Translations under genes and position numbers: made by a program
Shown here: piece by piece, positions 1-5,247 of the stretch
Position numbering within the stretch: the stretch's first letter is position 1
Layout: every line of letters begins with the position of its first letter
Notes under the pieces: model-generated
What the model was told of the DNA's origin: nothing
Databases searched by the model: none
The model's input: only the letters and a program-made list of their open reading frames with translations
DNA from: JBFWNZ01 sp050250795
GTDB lineage: Bacteria > Pseudomonadota > Alphaproteobacteria > UBA8366
Direction: 5' to 3'
DNA length: 6,072 bases
Assembly: GCA_050250795.1 (NCBI GenBank)
Contig: JBFWNZ010000249.1
Location: 1 to 6,072, forward strand

Positions 1-786
1 TCGATCGCCAAGCTGTTCCTCTCGGGCTACATCCCGGGTATCGGTTACGGTCTGGCGCTGATGGTCGTGACCTGGATCATCGCCAAACAGCGCAACTACC
101 CGACGCATGAGCCGTTCAGTTTCAAGAACGTGGTGGTGCGGCTGCTGCGGGCCTGGGTGGCGCTGCTGATCCCGATCACCATCGTGGGCGGCATCGTGGG
201 CGGCGTGTTCACGCCGACCGAGGGTGCGGCGGTCACCGCCAGCCTGTCGCTGATTGCGGCGCTGGTCATCTATCGCGGCATGTCGATCAGCGATCTGCCA
301 AGCGCCATGATCACCGTGGCGCGCCGCTCGGCCAACGTGCTGCTGTTGCTGGGCATCAGTTCGGTATTCTCGCACTACCTGATCACCCAGGAGATTCCGC
401 AAGGCTTCGCCAAGCTGATCATCAGCTGGGGCCTGCCGGGCTGGCAGGTGATCTTCGTGATCATCGTCTTCCTGGTGATTTGCGGCACCTTCCTGCACGG
501 GTCGCCGATGGTGCTGATGATGACCCCGATCTTCCTGCCGCTGATCGATACGATCGGCATGGACCGGGTGCATTTCGGCCTCGTCTTCATCTTCTGCATC
601 TGCATCGGCGAGCAGACGCCGCCGGTGGCCTCGGTGCTGCTGACCACATGCGGCGTGACGAACTTCCCAATAACCAAGGCGTGGTCCGCCTCGATCCCGT
701 GGTTCGCGCTGCTGTTCTGCTTCACGCTGATGATCGCCTACGTGCCCGAGATCTCGCTGTTCCTGCCGAACCTCTTCCTGGGCTAG
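1..786 (+). CDS. TRAP transporter large permease subunit, DctM type (copy 1), 5'-truncated by window
   Basis: This is the C-terminal 261 residues of the large (DctM/SiaM-type) membrane subunit of a tripartite ATP-independent periplasmic transporter. That subunit carries the Na+-driven transport path for an organic acid handed over by a periplasmic binding protein. The frame is open from base 1 and ends at TAG 784-786, so the start lies upstream of the window; the ATG at 61 is internal. Visible family motifs are FTPTEGAAVTA (codons 70-80), PMVLMMTPIFLPLI and EQTPPVAS, with many hydrophobic membrane segments. It aligns without gaps to the C-terminal 261 residues of the second large permease (bases 2351-3136), at about 74% identity by hand count. 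That alignment fixes both the family and the missing N-terminal part, which should be about 163 residues. Its small permease and binding protein, if present, lie upstream. The substrate is not readable from the sequence. Confidence 0.95.
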   Translation, partial: SIAKLFLSGYIPGIGYGLALMVVTWIIAKQRNYPTHEPFSFKNVVVRLLRAWVALLIPITIVGGIVGGVFTPTEGAAVTASLSLIAALVIYRGMSISDLPSAMITVARRSANVLLLLGISSVFSHYLITQEIPQGFAKLIISWGLPGWQVIFVIIVFLVICGTFLHGSPMVLMMTPIFLPLIDTIGMDRVHFGLVFIFCICIGEQTPPVASVLLTTCGVTNFPITKAWSASIPWFALLFCFTLMIAYVPEISLFLPNLFLG

Positions 787-870
787 GCGCACAGCATGGA
801 TATGGGCTTGGAATGCCTGGAGATCGGTGCTTGAAGCGCTAGCTGGCATCGAGACTCTACCGAAAAGGAA

Positions 871-903
871 TGCGGCCGCCTCCCATCAGGGGCGGCCGCA
901 TTT
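871..903 (+). terminator. GC-rich hairpin after the first TRAP permease gene
   Basis: Bases 871-880 and 891-900 are perfect reverse complements (10 bp). They can extend by one C-G and one T-G pair into the ten-base spacer. The stem is preceded by AAAAGG and followed only by ATTTA rather than a long T run. It lies 85 bases after the stop codon of the first dctM-type gene, a sensible place for transcription to end. The weak T tract means it could instead be a 3'-end protecting hairpin or be helped by Rho. Confidence 0.6.
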
Positions 904-951
904 ACGTTATCGACCTTCCGGCGCAGGCTGGAAGCGCAAGCTTCGGCGGTT

Positions 952-985
952 TGCTATTCAGAAATTTTGAGCATTCGTTTTTTTT
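952..985 (+). terminator. Weak AT-rich hairpin followed by T8 tract
   Basis: TGCT at 952-955 can pair with AGCA at 970-973. CAGA at 959-962 can pair with TTTG at 966-969 (one G-T pair), leaving a three-base bulge. Four bases later comes an uninterrupted run of eight T (978-985), the longest in the window. It may be a second, back-up terminator for the upstream TRAP genes. The stem is weak, and the AT-richness may instead belong to a promoter. Confidence 0.25.
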
Positions 986-1009
986 CAGTCCGACATGCAT
1001 CATTTTGAT
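982..1009 (+). promoter_or_regulatory. Possible promoter for the dctQ-dctM-enolase operon
   Basis: TTTTCA (982-987) and TTTGAT (1004-1009), spaced by 16 bases, each match four of six positions of the sigma-70 -35 and -10 consensus. They lie in the only markedly AT-rich patch upstream of dctQ, after the terminator-like hairpin. The match is weak and rests mainly on context. It would start transcription near 1016 and give a leader of about 214 bases. Confidence 0.2.
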
Positions 1010-1023
1010 TAGGGAGACCCTCT

Positions 1024-1164
1024 TGCACTCCCTTAGGGTGCATGCAACCCGCCGAATATCGGTCGGGGAGGGCGCCTCGCAGGATCAATCCGGAAGAGGC
1101 GCGTGTAAGAGCACTGAGACGGTGCTGTTGGCGCTGGACCGAAGCCCGGTACGGGCCGGTTCGG
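1024..1164 (+). promoter_or_regulatory. Structured leader upstream of the small TRAP permease
   Basis: Four inverted repeats follow each other. TGCAC 1024-1028 pairs with GTGCA 1038-1042. GCGCCTC 1072-1078 pairs with GAGGCGC 1096-1102 and encloses GGAT/ATCC. AGCAC 1110-1114 pairs with GTGCT 1122-1126. In the last, CCGAA 1139-1143 plus GCCCG 1144-1148 pair with CGGGC 1152-1156 plus TTCGG 1160-1164, leaving a three-base bulge. A leader that folds before dctQ is plausible. In GC-rich DNA some hairpins arise by chance, and no known riboswitch class is recognised. Confidence 0.3.
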
Positions 1165-1229
1165 CGAACGGTGGCGGGATCGGCCAGATATACGGCCGCA
1201 AGAAGCCGACAGCAGCGAGAGGACGAGGC

Positions 1230-1778
1230 ATGGAAATCCTGAAACTGCCCCCGAACCCGCGGCTGGCGCGCTTCGACGCGTCGCCGCTGGGCAAGGCCTA
1301 TCACGGCATGATCACGCTCTGCGACTGGTGCGGCGGGATCATCCTGGCGGTGTTCACCGTCTTCGTGACGGTGAATGTGCTGGGCCGCTTTCTGTTCAAC
1401 ACGACCTACGGCGCCACGGAGGAGCTCTGCACGATGCTGCTTCTCTGGATGGTGTCGTTGGGGTCGGTCGGTCCGCTGGAACGCTACACGCTGTTCTACG
1501 CCGAAGTTCTGCTGATGTATTACCCCAGCCTGCGGTTCCAGCGCGGTCTGTTCGCCTTCAACAGTCTCGTCACCATCGGGACCTTCGCCCTCCTGGCCGG
1601 GGCGGCGTCCATGTGGGTCTGGCAGACGCGCGGCTTCGAACTCGACTACATCTACATCAACGCCTTCTGGTTCTATGCGGCGCTGCCGGTCTGGGGCGTC
1701 ATCATGACCATCGTGGCGGTCAAGAAGCTGATCTTCATGCAGCTTCCCGATCTCAGCGAGTTCGAAGCGGAGGACTAG
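1230..1778 (+). CDS. TRAP transporter small permease subunit, DctQ type
   Basis: This is the small membrane subunit of a TRAP transporter (182 residues, within the usual family length). It packs against the large permease and supports Na+-coupled uptake. Four hydrophobic segments lie near residues 33-55, 62-82, 109-131 and 145-168. The family signature is visible as NVLGRFLFN (49-57), followed by EEL (64-66) after the first helix. I chose ATG 1230 because GAGAGGA (1217-1223) sits six bases upstream and residues from here on match the family. The frame stays open back to 870, but those codons show no family features. The gene is followed 83 bases later by the large permease, giving the normal Q-then-M order. 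No binding-protein gene precedes it, which is unusual. The acidic C-terminal tail (EFEAED) is probably cytoplasmic. Confidence 0.92.
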   Translation: MEILKLPPNPRLARFDASPLGKAYHGMITLCDWCGGIILAVFTVFVTVNVLGRFLFNTTYGATEELCTMLLLWMVSLGSVGPLERYTLFYAEVLLMYYPSLRFQRGLFAFNSLVTIGTFALLAGAASMWVWQTRGFELDYIYINAFWFYAALPVWGVIMTIVAVKKLIFMQLPDLSEFEAED

Positions 1779-1800
1779 GCGTCGGGCGGCGGTGGCGCCG

Positions 1801-1843
1801 CGCCGGCAATCGGTATGTTCCCGGCACCCATCGGGTGCCGGCG
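1801..1843 (+). promoter_or_regulatory. Intercistronic hairpin between dctQ- and dctM-type genes
   Basis: CCGGCACCC (1821-1829) and GGGTGCCGG (1833-1841) form a perfect nine-base stem with a three-base loop. The 3' arm can alternatively pair with CGCCGGCA at 1801-1808 (reverse complement of 1836-1843), so two folds exclude each other. No T run follows, so it is not a classical terminator. It lies 20 bases before the dctM start and may stabilise the upstream mRNA or tune large-subunit translation. Confidence 0.45.
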
Positions 1844-1861
1844 TAAACGGGGCAAATTCAG

Positions 1862-3136
1862 ATGGCTCTTCTTTTCATCACGCTCCTCGTCGTCGCGATC
1901 ATGCTGTCGATGCCCATCATCGTCGCGCTCGCGGTCGTCGGGGCGGCTTCGCTGATATCGGTCGGCGAAACGCCGATCACCTTTCCGATGATGCTGCAGG
2001 ACGGCCTGTACTCCTTCGTGATCCTGGCCGTTCCGCTGTTCATCCTGACCGGCGAGATCCTCGCCAAAGGCAAGGTCGCCGAGAAGCTTATCGACTTCGC
2101 CAACGCGCTGGTCGGCTGGATTCCCGGCGGGTTGGGGCATGCCAACGTCGTGACCTCGATGCTGTTCGCCAATGTGTCGGGTTCGGCCGTGGCGGACGCC
2201 GCCTCCGAAGGCACCATCCTGGTGCCGCAAATGATCCGGCGCGGCTATGCGAAGGATTTCTCGGTGGTGGTCACCTCCTACTCGGCGTCGATCGGCATCC
2301 TGATCCCGCCGAGCATCGGCATGATCCTCTTTTCGCTGGTCGCGGACGTGTCCATCGGCAAGCTGTTCCTGTCCGGCTACATTCCCGGCATCAGCTACGG
2401 CCTCTGCCTGATGGCGCTGACCTTGTGGATCGCCAAGAAAAAGAACTATCCGACGCACGAGCCCTTCTCGATCAAGAACGTGTTCGTCCGTCTGTGGCAA
2501 TGCTGGGTGGTGCTGCTCATCCCGATCACCATCGTGGTGGGGATCGTCGGCGGCTTCTTCACGCCGACCGAAGGGGCCGCGGTCACCGCCAGCCTGTCGC
2601 TGATCGCGGCGCTGGTGATCTATCGCGGCATGACCCTGCGCGATCTGCCGGCGTCCTTCATCCTCGTCGTGCGCCGGTCGGCCAATACGCTGCTGATGCT
2701 GGCCATGAGCTCGGTCTTCTCCTACTACATGGTCACGCAGGAGATTCCGCAGCAGTTCGCCGCGACGATCCTGAGTTGGGGTCTGCCGGACTGGCAGGTC
2801 CTGTTCGTGATCGTCATCTTCCTGGTCTTCCTCGGCACCTTCCTCAGCGGGGCGCCGATGATCCTGATGATGACGCCGATCTTCCTGCCGCTGATCGACG
2901 GCATGGGCATGGACCGGGTGCAGTTCGGCCTGATGATGGTCTTCTCCATCTGTCTGGCGGAGCAGTCGCCGCCGGTGGCCTCGGTGCTGATGACGACCTG
3001 CTCGGTGACGAACTTCCCGATCACCAAGGCTTGGTCGGCGGCAATCCCGTGGTTCATCCTGCTGTTCTGCTTCACCCTGGTCGTCGCCTACTGGCCGCCC
3101 TTGTCCATGTTCCTTCCGAACCTGGTCATGGGTTAG
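1862..3136 (+). CDS. TRAP transporter large permease subunit, DctM type (copy 2), complete
   Basis: This is the complete 424-residue large membrane subunit of a TRAP transporter, of normal family length, and the likely partner of the small permease just upstream. It forms the elevator-type transport path that moves an organic anion inward with Na+. Visible motifs are VPLFILTG (57-64), SGSAVADAASEG (106-117, the conserved glycine/serine-rich hairpin region), ILIPPS (146-151), FTPTEGAAVTA (233-243), PMILMMTPIFLPLI (332-345) and EQSPPVAS (367-374), within about a dozen hydrophobic segments. ATG 1862 is preceded by only a weak GGGG at 1849-1852, and translation may be affected by the hairpin before it. 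The C-terminal 261 residues align gap-free with the truncated permease at 1-786. The enolase-superfamily gene begins 53 bases after the stop. The substrate cannot be read from the sequence; the neighbour suggests an amino-acid, peptide or cyclic-acid derivative. Confidence 0.96.
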   Translation: MALLFITLLVVAIMLSMPIIVALAVVGAASLISVGETPITFPMMLQDGLYSFVILAVPLFILTGEILAKGKVAEKLIDFANALVGWIPGGLGHANVVTSMLFANVSGSAVADAASEGTILVPQMIRRGYAKDFSVVVTSYSASIGILIPPSIGMILFSLVADVSIGKLFLSGYIPGISYGLCLMALTLWIAKKKNYPTHEPFSIKNVFVRLWQCWVVLLIPITIVVGIVGGFFTPTEGAAVTASLSLIAALVIYRGMTLRDLPASFILVVRRSANTLLMLAMSSVFSYYMVTQEIPQQFAATILSWGLPDWQVLFVIVIFLVFLGTFLSGAPMILMMTPIFLPLIDGMGMDRVQFGLMMVFSICLAEQSPPVASVLMTTCSVTNFPITKAWSAAIPWFILLFCFTLVVAYWPPLSMFLPNLVMG

Positions 3137-3189
3137 TCTATCGGCCGATCAACCGACAGAGCCCCGGGCGATGGGGCGGGAGACAGCAA

Positions 3190-4299
3190 GTGAAGATTAC
3201 CGCAGTCGAAGTCACCCCCGTCACCATCGCCCTCGCGCGGCCGTTCACGCTCTCGGCGGGAACGGTCACGCACGGGAACCATGTTCTTGTCGAAGTACAC
3301 ACCGATGCCGGCATCACCGGTCTCGGCGAAGGGGCGCCCATCAACGCCACCGACGGCGAGACCCAGGCCAGCATGACGGATGTGCTGCGCAACCGGATCG
3401 CGCCCATGCTCATCGGGCGCGATCCGCGGCGCATCTCGGACATCATCACGCTGATGGACCGTGGCGTGATCGACAATCTCTGCGCCAAGGCCGCCATCGA
3501 CCTCGCGCTGCACGACCTCGTGGGCAAGGCGCTGGGCTGCCCGGTCTACCAGCTCCTCGGCGGCCGCTGCCGCGACGAGATCACGGTGCTGGAGACCGAT
3601 ATCGGCATCGCGTCCCCGGAAGAGTCGGCGCGCGCGGCGAAAGAGGCGAAGGCACGCGGCATCGGCGCCTACGAGGTCAAGATCGGCAAGGATCCGGAAC
3701 GCGACATCGCCGCCGTCCGCCTGATCCGCGAGGCCATCGGCCCGGACGCGAAAATCCGCATCGACGCCAACGAAGGTTACAACCGCAGTACGGCGCTCAA
3801 GATCCTGCGGTCAATGGAGGCCGCCGATCTCAGCTATATCGAGCAGCCGCTGCCCCGCTGGGACGTGCCCGGCATGGCCATGCTGGCGGCCGCCCTCGAC
3901 ACCCCGATCTGTGCCGATCAGGGCGCCTACACGATCCATGACGTGTACAAGCTGATCAAGGCCGACGCGGTCGACATCGTGTGCATCAAGATCGCGCGCA
4001 GCGGCCTGTACAAGGCGCGGATCATCGCATCCGCCTGTCAGGCGGCGGGCATCCGCTGCACCATGGGCAGCATGATGCCCATCGGCATCGGCGTGGCGGC
4101 GATCCACCATTTCGCCATGTCCAACCCCAATGTCGATATCGAACTCGGCGGGGTCCACGGCTCGACCCGCGAGTTCCTCGGCGACGACATCATCCACGGC
4201 TCGACGCAGGACGATGACGGCGGCATCCGCCTGACCGAAGCGCCGGGCTTCGGCGTCACCCTCGACCGCGACAAGGTCAAGCAGTACGCGCGCGCCTGA
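3190..4299 (+). CDS. Enolase-superfamily enzyme, muconate lactonizing/dipeptide epimerase-like, with altered KxK motif
   Basis: This is a 369-residue member of the mandelate racemase/muconate lactonizing enzyme family: an N-terminal capping domain (about 1-125), then a TIM-like barrel. Such enzymes use Mg2+ to stabilise an enolate formed by removing the alpha-proton of a carboxylate. Metal ligands are visible as D192 (in IDANEG), E218 (in IEQP) and D243 (in CADQG). The barrel lysines are K164 in YEVKIG and K267 in CIKIARSG. The usual KxK is E162-V-K164 here, so the first lysine is replaced. The strand-8 motif reads DIELGG (316-321), where dipeptide epimerases have DxD. GTG 3190 is chosen because GGGAG (3178-3182) precedes it by seven bases and the protein then starts with the family's KITAVEV strand. 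The longer open frame upstream overlaps dctM and is spurious. Position after the TRAP genes suggests it acts on the imported solute. The exact reaction is unknown. Confidence 0.9.
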   Translation: MKITAVEVTPVTIALARPFTLSAGTVTHGNHVLVEVHTDAGITGLGEGAPINATDGETQASMTDVLRNRIAPMLIGRDPRRISDIITLMDRGVIDNLCAKAAIDLALHDLVGKALGCPVYQLLGGRCRDEITVLETDIGIASPEESARAAKEAKARGIGAYEVKIGKDPERDIAAVRLIREAIGPDAKIRIDANEGYNRSTALKILRSMEAADLSYIEQPLPRWDVPGMAMLAAALDTPICADQGAYTIHDVYKLIKADAVDIVCIKIARSGLYKARIIASACQAAGIRCTMGSMMPIGIGVAAIHHFAMSNPNVDIELGGVHGSTREFLGDDIIHGSTQDDDGGIRLTEAPGFGVTLDRDKVKQYARA

Positions 4300-4329
4300 C
4301 CGGCGTCGCGTTCCGCGCGTGAAAACAGC

Positions 4330-4360
4330 GAGCCCCGGAACCCCATTCCGGGGCTCTTTC
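4330..4360. terminator. Intrinsic terminator between converging operons
   Basis: Bases 4330-4340 and 4346-4356 form a perfect 11-bp GC-rich stem with a five-base loop, followed by TTTCTCT. It lies 30 bases after the stop of the enolase-superfamily gene. On the minus strand the same stem is followed by a stretch including GTTTTC, and it lies 15 bases past the terC-type stop. It may therefore end both converging transcripts. Confidence 0.88.
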
Positions 4361-4371
4361 TCTGCCTGCCG

Positions 4372-5028
4372 CTAGCCGCCGTTGACCAGGGGCCACACCT
4401 CGAACCAGCCGCGATAGATCATCTCGATCGCGACATACAGGATCACGGCGAGCCCGACATAGGCGATCCAGCGGAAGCGGTGCAGAATCCGCGCGATGAA
4501 GCTGGCCGCCACGCCCATCAGGGCGATGGAGAGGATGAGGCCGAACACCAGAACCCAGGGATGCTCGCGCGCCGCTCCGGCGACCGCCAGCACGTTGTCG
4601 AGCGACATCGAGACGTCGGCGATGATGATCTGCGATGCCGCCTGCCGCAGGGTCTTGCGCGGCGCATGTCCGGCGATGGTGCCGTCGGCGTTGATGTCCT
4701 CGTCCGACAGCGCTTCTGCCGCTTCCTCCTCCTCCTGATGCGTGGTGCGGAGTTCCCGCCACATCTTCCAGCAGACCCAGAGCAGCAGGATGCCGCCGGC
4801 CAGCAGCAGGCCGACGATCAGCAGCAGCTGGGCCGTGACGGCGGCGAAGACGATGCGCAGGAGGGTGGCGGCGGCGATGCCGATCAGGATCGCGCGCGTC
4901 CGCTGCTCCCTGGGAAGACCGGCCGCCGCAAGGCCGATCACGATGGCATTGTCGCCCGCCAGGACGAGATCGATCATGACCACCTGGAGAAAGGCGGCCA
5001 GAACCTCGGGCGAAAAGACGTGGCTCAC
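4372..5028 (-). CDS. TerC-family integral membrane protein, YjbE-like
   Basis: This is a 218-residue polytopic membrane protein of the TerC family, whose members are linked to metal-ion (notably Mn2+) export and to tellurite resistance. Two inverted membrane halves carry the paired acidic signatures: D20 and D26-N27 in IDLVLAGDNA (19-28), and D138 and D144-N145 in IIIADVSMSLDNV. Hydrophobic segments cover roughly residues 8-34, 46-65, 68-90, 130-151, 158-178 and 187-205. The halves are joined by a charged, probably cytoplasmic linker (about 91-128) with four consecutive glutamates (99-102) and SDED (108-111). GTG 5028 is preferred because AGAGG (5035-5039) lies six bases upstream. An in-frame ATG at 5100 would add 24 polar residues untypical of the family. 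It is convergent with the TRAP operon and divergent from the sensor gene, so it is likely its own unit. The Mn2+ role is family knowledge, not shown here. Confidence 0.92.
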   Translation of the reverse strand: MSHVFSPEVLAAFLQVVMIDLVLAGDNAIVIGLAAAGLPREQRTRAILIGIAAATLLRIVFAAVTAQLLLIVGLLLAGGILLLWVCWKMWRELRTTHQEEEEAAEALSDEDINADGTIAGHAPRKTLRQAASQIIIADVSMSLDNVLAVAGAAREHPWVLVFGLILSIALMGVAASFIARILHRFRWIAYVGLAVILYVAIEMIYRGWFEVWPLVNGG

Positions 5029-5045
5029 GCAGCACCTCTGAACAT

Positions 5046-5093
5046 CCGGCCGCCGATGCGAACCTGCCCGTACCCTATCGGCATGCGGGCCGG
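5046..5093 (-). promoter_or_regulatory. Long hairpin in the leader of the terC-type gene
   Basis: CCGGCC (5046-5051) pairs with GGCCGG (5088-5093), and the adjacent GCCGAT (5052-5057) pairs with ATCGGC (5077-5082). Together they give a 12-bp stem with one five-base bulge and a 19-base loop. It ends seven bases before the ribosome binding site of the terC-type gene. Some terC relatives are controlled by the Mn2+-sensing yybP-ykoY riboswitch; I could not match that motif here. Confidence 0.35.
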
Positions 5094-5100
5094 TCCCCAA

Positions 5101-5247
5101 GGTCGGCTAATCATTAAATCGCTATGCGAAAATGGCGATCCAGTCCAATCTTGAAATGCGTTTCATCATAGTTAATGCGAAGGCGGCAGCCATCGCGCAT
5201 GGCTGCCAGGACATGACGGCAGCGGTCGTTCTCGCCGGAGGTGGAAA
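5101..5247. promoter_or_regulatory. Divergent promoter region between terC-type and sensor genes
   Basis: This is the most AT-rich part (5108-5180) of the terC/sensor intergenic space and should hold promoters for both directions. No -35/-10 pair is strong enough to place. It contains the dyad TGAAA-TGCG-TTTCA (5152-5165), a possible regulator site, and near its right end the strong plus-strand ribosome binding site GGAGGT (5237-5242). Confidence 0.4.
5185..5207. repeat. Perfect 9-bp inverted repeat upstream of the sensor gene
   Basis: GGCAGCCAT (5185-5193) and ATGGCTGCC (5199-5207) are exact reverse complements around a five-base CGCGC spacer. No T run follows on either strand. It lies 30 bases before the sensor gene's ribosome binding site, so it may be an operator or a leader hairpin. 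Confidence 0.5.

Larger units (their letters stand above)
787..1229. other. 443-base gene-free stretch between the two TRAP sets
   Basis: No convincing gene is seen here, and in particular no periplasmic binding-protein gene. The stretch holds, in order, a GC-rich perfect inverted repeat (871-900), an AT-rich island with a T8 run (about 951-1014), and a series of hairpins reaching the ribosome binding site of the small permease. One frame is open from 870 into dctQ. Its first 120 codons have no membrane or TRAP character and include the terminator-like repeat, so I read them as untranslated. Confidence 0.75.

Noticed and set aside
796..834. 12-codon open frame after the first permease gene
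   Set aside because: Too short and with no support beyond start and stop codons.
870..1229. N-terminal extension of the small TRAP permease by 120 codons
   Set aside because: The extension has no family similarity that I can see, contains the terminator-like repeat, and ATG 1230 has a properly spaced Shine-Dalgarno sequence.
1042..1242. 66-codon open frame overlapping the dctQ start, a possible leader peptide
   Set aside because: Arg-rich shadow composition, no clear ribosome binding site, and its span overlaps the leader hairpins. Not supported without comparative data.
1775..2500. 241-codon minus-strand frame opposite the dctQ/dctM-type genes
   Set aside because: Asp/Arg/His-rich antisense shadow of a well-recognised gene with no domain features.
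3140..3149. Ten-base palindrome ATCGGCCGAT between dctM- and enolase-type genes
   Set aside because: Short, GC-rich and within an operon gap; no partner copy in the window and likely chance.
1792..3189. Long open frame (1792-4299) that could be read as a giant fusion protein ahead of the enolase-superfamily domain
   Set aside because: It overlaps the complete dctM-type gene in another frame; its first 466 codons are rich in Arg, Asp and Ala with no domain. It is a GC-rich shadow frame, and a good ribosome binding site marks the real start at 3190.
4277..5035. 252-codon minus-strand frame overlapping the terC-type gene
   Set aside because: Arg/Gly/Ala-rich in a different frame from the clear TerC membrane protein; a shadow.
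5029..5100. Upstream ATG start (5100) for the terC-type gene
   Set aside because: It would add 24 polar residues without family character, while GTG 5028 has an AGAGG six bases upstream.
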